Positions 47,504 to 54,939 of a stretch of DNA of 64,000 bases are shown here, in pieces. A program made the position numbers and the translations under genes. The DNA lies in NCBI RefSeq assembly GCF_013393185.1, contig NZ_QJQX01000022.1, positions 98,029 to 162,028 of the forward strand. The letters are read 5' to 3'. The notes beneath the pieces were generated by a model, which saw only the letters and a program-made list of their open reading frames with translations, was not told the origin of the DNA and searched no databases. This DNA is from Sphingobium lactosutens. GTDB taxonomy: Bacteria; Pseudomonadota; Alphaproteobacteria; Sphingomonadales; Sphingomonadaceae. Position 1 is the stretch's first letter. Each line of letters starts with the position of its first letter.

Positions 47504-48021
47504 ATCGACGCAACCTATCTCAAGGCCCACCGCACGGCATCGAGCCTTGCGGTAAAAATGGGGGCGCGGGACGCCTGATCGGGCGCACGAAAGGTGGTAT
47601 GAACACCAAGCTCCATGCCGTTACCGATGCGAACGGTCGTCCGATCAGTTTCTTCATGACCGCAGCAGGTCAGCGATTATATCGGTGCCGTTGCCCTGTT
47701 GGACGAACTTCCCAAAGCCCAATGGTTGCTCGCTGATCGCGGCTACGATGCCGACTGGTTCCGTGATGATGCCGACTGGTTCCGTGATGTTTTGCAGGAA
47801 AAGGGCATCACACCCTGCATCCCGGGTCGCAAATCCCGCAACAAGGCCGTCAAATACGACAAGCGCCGCTACAAACGGCGCAACCGCATCGAGATCATGT
47901 TCGGCAGTCTCAAGGACTGGCGACGGGTCGCGACACGCTACGACCGGTGCCCCAATGCCTTCTCCGCCATCGCCCTCGCTGCCACCGTCATCTTCTGGCT
48001 TTGATCAGTGAGTCCTGAGCC
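47502..48021 (+). mobile_element. IS5-family element, 3' half, related to copy 1
   Basis: The sequence from MIDATYLKAHRTASSLAVK to the terminal TGATCAGTGAGTCCTGAGCC closely matches the copy at 27104, in the opposite orientation. The 5' half is missing. The frame is broken after AVKMGAR, and a short internal duplication repeats DDADWFRD (about 47747-47786). The right end is intact and followed by TA; it lies inside the 3' end of the DedA-like gene. Confidence 0.85.
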
Positions 48022-48634
48022 TAACACGTCGACGGGTAACGTACCTTGCGACAACGACGATGATGATTTCCGCACCAATGAGGATAGCAGACGCACGAAG
48101 GCCAATATTGCTGGGCGCTTGCGCACTGCCTTTTAGGCTGAATCCCAGAGCCAGAAAAGGAATGTTCCAGATCAAAATGCCTATCCCTGCTGCAGACATG
48201 AAGGCGTAGGGCGGCAGCTTTAGCACGCCAGCGGGAAGCCCCAGATAGACCCGTGCGACAGGGACAGTCTGCCCAAATAGCGTAACCTTGAACTGGTTAC
48301 GCCGGTATGACATTGCCAGCAATCGGTATGTTTTAAGCTTGAAAAATATATAGTGGCCAAAGCGAGATATGACCGCTTCGACACGCCTTTCTCCAAGGCT
48401 CCGTCCGATAGCATACCAGCCAAGCGATCCACACAGCGATCCTGCCGCGGTGACCAGCACCGCTAGTCCTAACGTTGCCCTGTCAGGAATTGTCATGCCA
48501 AGAAGCATCAGCATCACATAGGACGGCACAACCGGGATGAACTTTTCAAGAAGTGTAACAGCGAATATTCCACCAAAGCCGAGACTTAAAAAGAATGGCA
48601 CGATATCTTGAATACTCAAAGAATTAGCTACCAA
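48005..48634 (-). CDS. DedA-family protein with a C-terminus rebuilt by an IS end
   Basis: This 209-residue VTT-domain protein shows FGGIFAVTLLEKFIPVVPSYVMLMLLG, SLCGSLGWYAIGRSLG, the signature KVTLFGQTVPVARVYLGLPAGVLKL, and a final helix IGAEIIIVVVARYV. A TTG start at 48634 fits GGAG 8 bp upstream; the frame overlaps the methyltransferase stop by 11 bp. The last five residues (RLRTH) and the stop come from the terminal repeat of the IS5 fragment, so the original tail is lost. The protein may still function, since only the cytoplasmic tail changes. Confidence 0.85.
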   Translation of the reverse strand: MVANSLSIQDIVPFFLSLGFGGIFAVTLLEKFIPVVPSYVMLMLLGMTIPDRATLGLAVLVTAAGSLCGSLGWYAIGRSLGERRVEAVISRFGHYIFFKLKTYRLLAMSYRRNQFKVTLFGQTVPVARVYLGLPAGVLKLPPYAFMSAAGIGILIWNIPFLALGFSLKGSAQAPSNIGLRASAILIGAEIIIVVVARYVTRRRVRLRTH

Positions 48635-49256
48635 CGGAAGTACTCCGCACGATGCGGTACACCGATGCTGGCGGTAAGTTGCGGAACGTCGTACCTACGC
48701 GGCTTGCTGTCAATCCGAGACGCATCAAAAGCACATCGGGAACCGAGCAGCGAAGGCCATAGGTGAAGAGATAAAAGCCAGCGTCGGAATGCATGCGGGC
48801 AAATGCCCCACGCAAAATGACCTCCACCTCTCGGCAACGCATATTACGCAAGCCAAGCCCACAAATAACAGCACCAAAGCGCGTGGGGTCTGCCGCCGCC
48901 AAAGCGGGTATATCCATCGCATTCATGTGATGGACCGTCGCCTTCGGGTAACGGCGTTGAAGAAGACGCACAAATGACGAACCATATTCAACCAGCGTCA
49001 GATCATCCTCCTTCGTGCCTCGTTCGATCAGCGCCTGTGTAAAGACACCGGTTCCAGGACCCAGTTCAAGAACCGGTCCGGTACGCGATGTGACATTGCT
49101 GGTAATCAATGCCGCGAGCGACCTGCTAGACGGAGCCACAGCTGCAACAGCTTTAGGATTGCGCACCCAGGCCGAGAAGAAGCGGAAACTATCCAAGAAC
49201 GATCCTGCGGCATTTAGCAACCAACGTTGACTGAACCCCATTGCCGAAGATTTCAT
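48624..49256 (-). CDS. PmtA-like phospholipid N-methyltransferase
   Basis: This 210-residue class I SAM methyltransferase resembles bacterial phosphatidylethanolamine N-methyltransferases: an amphipathic N-terminal region (FRFFSAWVRNPKAVAAVAPSS), then motif I LELGPGTGVFTQAL (about residue 70), VEYGSSFVRLLQRRYP and FGAVICGLGLRNM. The ATG at 49256 follows GGAACGGAA; an upstream TTG gives five extra codons. It overlaps the DedA-like gene, so lipid modification and lipid transport are paired here. The exact lipid is not proven. Confidence 0.8.
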   Translation of the reverse strand: MKSSAMGFSQRWLLNAAGSFLDSFRFFSAWVRNPKAVAAVAPSSRSLAALITSNVTSRTGPVLELGPGTGVFTQALIERGTKEDDLTLVEYGSSFVRLLQRRYPKATVHHMNAMDIPALAAADPTRFGAVICGLGLRNMRCREVEVILRGAFARMHSDAGFYLFTYGLRCSVPDVLLMRLGLTASRVGTTFRNLPPASVYRIVRSTSVGS

Positions 49257-49525
49257 CAGATTCCGTTCCAACTTTTGTCGAGCTATCGTTGCATTGCGTA
49301 CCGCAACATCTGGCGGGCACAGCTAGAGTTTGAGGCTGTCGCCAGTCTGTCGGACGACAAATTTTCTGTAAATTTAGGCTCAACCGCGACCAGTGTCGTT
49401 TTGCAAGCGATCGCCGTTGGCGGCGCGTGCGCTTTGGCAACAGTATGCATTTCTGGCAGGCGGGTGATAAACGCTAAGTCAAAGGCTGAATCCACTCCCA
49501 CACGAAGAGGGAGTTGATAGAAGAA
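49257..49525. other. Intergenic region with a CTGTCG direct repeat
   Basis: This stretch upstream of the methyltransferase gene has no gene. It contains CTGTCGCCAGTCTGTCG at 49336-49352: two CTGTCG boxes starting 11 bp apart. The last 16 bases recur in the promoter region of the two-component system (57474-57489). Confidence 0.5.
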
Positions 49526-49605
49526 ACAAAAAACCGGCCGCTCCGACGCAAGGGACGTTCGAAGCAGCCGGAGCCGCCAACTCGGCTCGCCGGCGACCGA
49601 GTTGG
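49526..49605 (-). terminator. Tandem hairpins ending the peptide-uptake operon
   Basis: On the minus strand a first stem (49577-49585 with 49597-49605, CCAACTCGG/CCGAGTTGG) encloses the self-complementary TCGCCGGCGA. About 10 bases further a second stem (GCTCCG at 49540-49545 with CGGAGC at 49569-49574) is followed by a T6 run (as A at 49528-49533). The second is a classic intrinsic terminator. It lies 70-150 bp past the ABC gene stop. Confidence 0.75.
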
Positions 49606-49610
49606 GTAAC

Positions 49611-49688
49611 CTATCGGAGCAGTCCATTCATCATCTGTTTCGCCAGCATCGGCGCCAGATGCTCTCGCTGACATTTATTGAGATTCAT
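49611..49688 (-). CDS. Possible 25-residue peptide at the operon end
   Basis: ATG at 49688 inside the last codons of the ABC gene starts MNLNKCQREHLAPMLAKQMM, ending in NGLLR and TAG at 49611, right before the terminator hairpins. AGAGG lies immediately before the ATG, closer than ideal. A competing frame begins at ATG 49674 directly after the ABC stop (66 codons, MSARASGADAGETDDEW...), but it runs through the terminator and is less likely. Either might be a small secreted or regulatory peptide, or neither may be translated. Confidence 0.25.
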   Translation of the reverse strand: MNLNKCQREHLAPMLAKQMMNGLLR

Positions 49689-51477
49689 CCTCTGCGCGGC
49701 GCAAGGCGCTGGTCGACGCCCGCCCATCTTCGAGCCTGAGCACCGTGTCGTGATACTGTTCGACAGATTCCTTGTGGGCGACCGATATCAACGCCACTTT
49801 TGGAAGCCGTTCGAGAAGAAGTCCGTAAAGCTGCGCTTCCGAAGTTGCATCTAGTGCACTGGTGGCTTCGTCTACGAACAGGAAGTCGGGCTTTGACAAT
49901 ATGACGCGTGCGGCCGCTACACGCTGTTGTTCGCCAGGTGACAATATCCGGCCCCATGGCTGAGTCTCATGAAGTCGTGGCACAAGGCGATCTAGCCCCA
50001 GACGGCTCAACAGCGTCGCATATTCCTCATATTTATAGGCTTCGGATGGCTGAGGGTAGGACAGGAGGCTGGCCAACGTGCCTTCCGGCATATAGGCGCG
50101 CTGCGGCAGGAAGGCGATGGCAGCATGGTCAGGCATGGAGATGTGACCGCTGCCATAGGGCCAAAGACCGGCGATCGATCGGAGCATCGTACTCTTGCCC
50201 GATCCTGACCTGCCTTGAACAAGCAGCCGGTTGCCGGGCTTGATCTGGAGATTGCCGACATCCATCATCGCCTGACCGTTGGGATAGTCGATCACAAGGT
50301 CGCCCACCGATATGGCACCCTCCCCACCTTCGCGCACCGCGATCCCGTTGGCAAAATGCTCTTCCAACATTTCGTCAAGCAGCCGCAAACGTGCTACGGC
50401 TGACCGCAGGACCGCAAGGTCGGCATATTGCGTGATGACGATGCCCACCCCGTTGAACACCTGCATGAAGGAGGCGCCGACAAGGGCAATGTCTCCGATC
50501 TGCATCTGCCCACTGAGCACGTAGGGCGCGCACAGCAGCGTCGGCGCGACGATCAGGACCGTCTGCGGAACCCCCATGACGACGGTAATCTTGAGGTTCG
50601 CGAAGATATAGGACTGCCAATTGTGTCGGATCAGTTCAAAGGTGTCGTGTAACCGCGCTTCCTCGATCGGCGCTGCCCTCGCGAAGGCGATGGCCTCGCC
50701 ATTTTCGCGAACTGCGCCCATTTGCTGACGAAACTGCGCTTCAAGCCTTTGACGCACCACTTCGACGCGAGTGAGGCTCTTCCCCACCACATGCGTCAGA
50801 ATGGTCCACAAAATGGCGAATGCGAAAGCCAGATAGACAAGATAGCCCGGGATCGTATGCGTCATCCCGATCGAACTGAACACCACCGGTGGCGAAAGCT
50901 TCCACAGCTGGCCGGTGTAAAGGAAGATGGAAAAGAGTGCGAACAGAATGCCTGGTGCGAGTGTGGTCAATCTTTCGATGAATTGAAAGACATCGTCTTG
51001 AATACGCTGTTCGGGATAATCAAGTCGTTCACGCTGTTCCAAATGAAAGAAGCGGTTGGCGCTCATCCACCGCGCAATAAGGCTGTCGGTCAGGACGCGC
51101 CGCATGCGTATGCGCAAGGTAAATCGCGACCATTGGACAAATGTCCCGACCACGGCCATGAGCACGCCCGCAAACAGAATCTTGGAAACATAGCCGCCGA
51201 TGACGCCAGCGTCGCGCGCGACGAGCGCATTTGTAATGGCCGCCAGATGCACCTGCATCTGCATGAACACCACACTGGTCAACGCGCCGGATGCCAATTC
51301 CACCGCAAACAGCAACGGGCCTACAATCGGGTCATTCTTGACATATTTCTTTATGAGCGCGCCGCCGTGCCTGACGTCAGGCCATAGCCTGCGCGCCCTA
51401 CTCTCTGGCGGACGCTCGGTGGCGACGGCGTCTTCAGCGGACTGGTCGATAGGGGGAGAGATATCTTCCATCTTCAT
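49675..51477 (-). CDS. BacA/YddA-type ABC transporter (permease-ATPase fusion)
   Basis: This is a 600-residue half-transporter. Membrane helices in the first 330 residues match the SbmA/BacA-ABCD type (LIARWMSANRFFHLEQRERLDYPEQRIQDDV, with the DNPDQRI-like DYPEQRI). The ATPase domain follows with Walker A GRSGSGKST (about 420), FLPQRAYMPEGTL as Q-loop, signature LSPGEQQRVAAARV, Walker B FLFVDEATSALD and the His of SVAHKE. Relatives such as mycobacterial BacA import bleomycin, vitamin B12 and peptides; other members export cyclic peptides. It is the last gene of the operon, 67 bp after the S9 peptidase gene. Import fits the context best. Confidence 0.85.
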   Translation of the reverse strand: MKMEDISPPIDQSAEDAVATERPPESRARRLWPDVRHGGALIKKYVKNDPIVGPLLFAVELASGALTSVVFMQMQVHLAAITNALVARDAGVIGGYVSKILFAGVLMAVVGTFVQWSRFTLRIRMRRVLTDSLIARWMSANRFFHLEQRERLDYPEQRIQDDVFQFIERLTTLAPGILFALFSIFLYTGQLWKLSPPVVFSSIGMTHTIPGYLVYLAFAFAILWTILTHVVGKSLTRVEVVRQRLEAQFRQQMGAVRENGEAIAFARAAPIEEARLHDTFELIRHNWQSYIFANLKITVVMGVPQTVLIVAPTLLCAPYVLSGQMQIGDIALVGASFMQVFNGVGIVITQYADLAVLRSAVARLRLLDEMLEEHFANGIAVREGGEGAISVGDLVIDYPNGQAMMDVGNLQIKPGNRLLVQGRSGSGKSTMLRSIAGLWPYGSGHISMPDHAAIAFLPQRAYMPEGTLASLLSYPQPSEAYKYEEYATLLSRLGLDRLVPRLHETQPWGRILSPGEQQRVAAARVILSKPDFLFVDEATSALDATSEAQLYGLLLERLPKVALISVAHKESVEQYHDTVLRLEDGRASTSALRRAEDESQ

Positions 51478-51544
51478 TCTTTTCGCAAATTTGCGGAATG
51501 ACTTGGACGCAGTGCCGGGCCATTCAAATCTAGAAACAGGCTGA

Positions 51545-53491
51545 TCAAGCGAGCGAATTCTCAACCATCACGGCTGTGTTCCCTTCGACCTCGCCAGGGG
51601 CAAGCGGCTCGACCCGACCACCCAGATATTTCGCCAGAAACTCTTCGGTGATCGCATTGAAACGGATGCTGTTGGCCGGCCGATGAAAACCATGGCCCTC
51701 ATCGGGAAAAAGCACATAAGTAACCGGCACGCCATTTTCCTTCATGGCTGCCACCATCTGGTCGCTCTCCGCCTGCTTGACGCGCGGATCGTTGGCGCCC
51801 TGGCCGATGAGCAGCGGCTTCGCTATCCGCGCAGCGCGATGCACCGGCGAACGCTCTTGCATCAATGCCTGACCTTCCGACGTATCCACATCACCGATCA
51901 TGCGGAACAGTTGTTTCTTGGCAGATTCCCAATAGGGCGGAATCGATACGGCCAGGGTTGCAAGGTTGGACGGTCCGACAATATCCACGCCGCAGGCATA
52001 AAGGTCGGGATGCGCCGTCAAGCCCCACAGGGTCGCATAGCCGCCATAGCTGGCGCCCATGATGCAGATCCGGGCGGGGTCCGCGACACCGCGATCGATG
52101 GCCCAGCGCACCGCATCGACCAGATCATCGTCCATCCGGCCACCCCATTCGCCGTCGCCAGCAGCGATGAACGCCTTTCCAAACCCCGTCGACGCACGGA
52201 AATTGACGCCCAGCACAGCATAGCCACGATTGGCGAGCCACTGGTGCTGTGGATCGAAGCCCCATTCGTCGCGCGCCTGGGGGCCGCCATGGACGAGCAG
52301 GATGAGGGGAACGGGGGCCGCGCTGATCAACGCGCGATCCTGGACATCGACATGAATAGGCAGCGTCAGGTAGCTGACCATTTCCAGCCCGTCACGGGTC
52401 GTTATCCGTGTCGATTGCATACGGGCGAGCGGCGCCGACGCCAATTGCGGGCGGGCGCTATACAGATATGTCAATGTTCCCGCATCACGGTCATAGGAAT
52501 AGAAGACCGATGTGCTCACATCGCTGGCGCCAGCGACAATCCAGCGGCGATCATTTTCGGTTCGGCTGGCAATCCGCCACTGCCCCAGTTCGCGGCCATT
52601 CAGAAAAGTGACGTCCGCTTTCAGAGCATCGCCGAGCAGGTGGATTTCGCGCCGTTCCACCGTAGCTGTCCAGGCCAAGGGTTCCTTGGTTTCGTTATCA
52701 GTCCATACCCCACTGATATCGGCTCCATCATGTTCGGCTATGCATGTGCCGATTTCGGAACTGCCTTCAAGATCGTATTGATAGAGCGCCGCCTTGTCGC
52801 GACCTCGGCTATCGAGCATGTACAATGTATGGCCATCGCGATGCAGGACAGCAGGCCATGTGTTAGAAGCGTCCTCTTCCTCAATATGGCGCCATAGCTT
52901 CCATTCATCCCCATCGGGGGTCAGCATGTCTATGGTGCCGTCGGGATTTGGCGCCATTGCAAGCCGCACTTGATAGTCTTCGTCCGTGACGAAACCCGCA
53001 TACCCTGGATTTTCGCGTACCAGCGTCAGCGCGCCGGTAGCCAGTTCCAGCCGGTAGAGGTCGTCGAAGCGCGCATCCCGATTGTTGATCGACACCAGCA
53101 ACGCATCACGATGAATCCGGCTGATCCCCGCCAGACTGGCGCGCGCGCCCGGGAAGGGCGTCATGTCTCGCGCCACCCCGCCGGTCGCGGGCACGCAAAA
53201 GATATGCGCATTCTCGTCGCCGTCGCGGTCCTGCATATAAAGCAGGTGGACCCCGTCATAGGACCAGAAGAACTCGTAAATGCCCCGGTTGCGATCGTTG
53301 GTAATCGCGCGTGCCGCGCCAAGTGCTTCTTCCAGATCCGGTCCCCACTCCCCGATCCACAGGTTCATCACGCCATCATGCGGCGCGCAAAAGGCCAGCC
53401 AGCGCCCGCACGGACTGATCTGACATCCACCGCGTTCAGGATTACCGAACAGGGCGGCGCGCGGGACGAGAGCAACTTCTTCGAGCAGCAT
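51545..53491 (-). CDS. S9-family prolyl-oligopeptidase-like peptidase
   Basis: This is a 648-residue serine peptidase. The N-terminal two thirds form a WD/Kelch-like propeller (LWIGEWGPDLEE, FFWSYDGVHLLYMQDRDGDEN). The C-terminal alpha/beta-hydrolase domain has LLVHGGPQARD, GVNFRASTGFGKAF, the nucleophile motif GASYGGYATLWG, GANDPRVKQAES with the acid and DEGHGFHRP with the His. No signal peptide is visible, so it acts inside the cell on small peptides. ATG 53491 follows GGAAAG. It lies 30 bp after the unknown gene. The type resembles acylaminoacyl peptidases (S9C) and the lasso-peptide isopeptidases. Confidence 0.9.
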   Translation of the reverse strand: MLLEEVALVPRAALFGNPERGGCQISPCGRWLAFCAPHDGVMNLWIGEWGPDLEEALGAARAITNDRNRGIYEFFWSYDGVHLLYMQDRDGDENAHIFCVPATGGVARDMTPFPGARASLAGISRIHRDALLVSINNRDARFDDLYRLELATGALTLVRENPGYAGFVTDEDYQVRLAMAPNPDGTIDMLTPDGDEWKLWRHIEEEDASNTWPAVLHRDGHTLYMLDSRGRDKAALYQYDLEGSSEIGTCIAEHDGADISGVWTDNETKEPLAWTATVERREIHLLGDALKADVTFLNGRELGQWRIASRTENDRRWIVAGASDVSTSVFYSYDRDAGTLTYLYSARPQLASAPLARMQSTRITTRDGLEMVSYLTLPIHVDVQDRALISAAPVPLILLVHGGPQARDEWGFDPQHQWLANRGYAVLGVNFRASTGFGKAFIAAGDGEWGGRMDDDLVDAVRWAIDRGVADPARICIMGASYGGYATLWGLTAHPDLYACGVDIVGPSNLATLAVSIPPYWESAKKQLFRMIGDVDTSEGQALMQERSPVHRAARIAKPLLIGQGANDPRVKQAESDQMVAAMKENGVPVTYVLFPDEGHGFHRPANSIRFNAITEEFLAKYLGGRVEPLAPGEVEGNTAVMVENSLA

Positions 53492-53521
53492 CAATATGTC
53501 TTTCCAAAGGTCGGTGGTCGC

Positions 53522-54484
53522 TCAAGCGTCGGCGATGAGCTTCAAAACGATGTTCATTTGTTCGCGCAGCATTGGGTCGGTGGCGATCCGGGCCTGTTCC
53601 TGGACCTCGGCGCGGCGGGCTTTCACGTCGGGGGCGAAGGTTGACTCCATCACCCGCTTGGATTCGGGCAGAGCATCGAGCGCCGCCTGCATGTCCTCGT
53701 CACTGCCACCCTCACGCGATACCTGATCGATCCGCTGCCATCCGATCATCGCATGGTCCTGGTCGCGTTGCTCCTCTTCGGAGAAAAACGGCCGCTGCAA
53801 ATACGTCATCCAGGTGACGAGCACCGTCTGAAAGAGCGCAACGAATTCAGGGGCGAGGCTTCGGACCGGCCATGCGACCGATTCCACGAAGGTTGCGATC
53901 GTATGGCCGAACAACGACCTGTTGCTAGTGGTCGCAGCCATCGCCTTCCGCCGCACGATGGACCATTCCGACGATGCGATCGTTTCTCCCGCCAGTTCAC
54001 GCAACCAGAGGGCATGGATTTGCGCGGCTACAGCCTTGACAGGCGGTTCGATCTCGCCTGCCAACGCAAAGACATCGGAACTGATGATACCCAGAATATA
54101 CGCTGCAAATTGGGGAACTACTTCTGACAGGTCGGCGCCAGGCCGTACGGCGTCGAGCCATTCCATGCCAAAGGACAGGATCCCGGATGGGCCGCGCATC
54201 GAAAAGCCTTGTGCGCTGGTCGGGTCCGCCGATATGTCCACCGCCAGCGCCATGAGCGCTTCGCACAGCATGGCGCATTCCAGAGGAATGCCGGTCTTTT
54301 CCTCAAATGTAGCCCTGTCGTCCGTCTCCGCCAGGGCGCCACCCAACGAATGAATTTCGCTATCCGCATCCCATTTCAGGATTGTGGCGGGCAGAAGCGC
54401 ATTGCTCTCCCAACGCGGCCGAACCGCTTCCACCATGGCCGATTTCCGCGCGGCATCGCCACCAAAGGCGCGTATCGACATCAT
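53522..54484 (-). CDS. Unrecognised 320-residue helical protein in the peptide-uptake operon
   Basis: No family was recognised. The sequence (MMSIRAFGGDAARKSAMVEA, later IPLECAMLCEALMALAVDIS and FVALFQTVLVTWMTYL) looks mostly alpha-helical, with alternating acidic and hydrophobic stretches and no signal peptide. A charged C-terminal tail (VKARRAEVQEQARIATDPML) is probably an extended helix. Two Cys occur close together (about 50 residues after the middle of domain 1: CAMLC). Its ATG overlaps the thioredoxin stop as ATGA, so the two proteins are made together and may interact. It is the most novel member of the operon. Confidence 0.7.
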   Translation of the reverse strand: MMSIRAFGGDAARKSAMVEAVRPRWESNALLPATILKWDADSEIHSLGGALAETDDRATFEEKTGIPLECAMLCEALMALAVDISADPTSAQGFSMRGPSGILSFGMEWLDAVRPGADLSEVVPQFAAYILGIISSDVFALAGEIEPPVKAVAAQIHALWLRELAGETIASSEWSIVRRKAMAATTSNRSLFGHTIATFVESVAWPVRSLAPEFVALFQTVLVTWMTYLQRPFFSEEEQRDQDHAMIGWQRIDQVSREGGSDEDMQAALDALPESKRVMESTFAPDVKARRAEVQEQARIATDPMLREQMNIVLKLIADA

Positions 54485-54828
54485 ACCGCTCCGTTCGCTG
54501 CGATATTGTCTAAGGCCGTATCGAGTTCGACCGACAGACGGGTACGGGTGCGCTCTTTGATCGAGCCGACCGTTTCGCCACCATTGATTAGAAACAGCTG
54601 CGGAATCCCGCGAACGCCGAACCGCTCCATCAATGCCGGGTTCTCGTCAGCGTTGATTTTGACGACCTTCAGGCGATCCTCATACATCGGGGCGAGCGCT
54701 TCGATCGCCGGCAGCAGAGCCATGCATGGGCCGCACCATGGCGCCCAGAAATCAACCAGCACCGGACGGTCGCTCTGCAACACCTCGGCATCGAAGCTGG
54801 CTTCATTCACGTCAAGGAGCGTCGTCAT
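54481..54828 (-). CDS. Thioredoxin
   Basis: This 115-residue thioredoxin has the active-site WCGPC (DFWAPWCGPCMALLP, Cys about 35 and 38), the conserved cis-Pro in GVRGIPQLFLINGG, and a C-terminal helix. GGAGAATTTATC precedes the ATG at 54828, and no signal peptide is present, so it is cytoplasmic. It lies 111 bp after the TonB receptor gene and is coupled (ATGA) to the unknown gene. A dedicated thioredoxin in an uptake operon suggests reduction of a disulfide in the cargo or in a partner enzyme. Confidence 0.95.
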   Translation of the reverse strand: MTTLLDVNEASFDAEVLQSDRPVLVDFWAPWCGPCMALLPAIEALAPMYEDRLKVVKINADENPALMERFGVRGIPQLFLINGGETVGSIKERTRTRLSVELDTALDNIAANGAV

Positions 54829-54939
54829 GATAAATTCTCCGATCTGGCCCGGCTGACAATCTGTCCTTGCAAGAGCAGAGTCAGCCGGTTCGATGAAAGT
54901 AGAGGTGAAGGACCGCGATCGATCGCCGTCCAATCCCGG

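Noticed and set aside
51683..52897. 404-codon plus-strand frame opposite the S9 peptidase gene
   Set aside because: It is an antisense shadow. The S9 peptidase motifs on the minus strand are complete.
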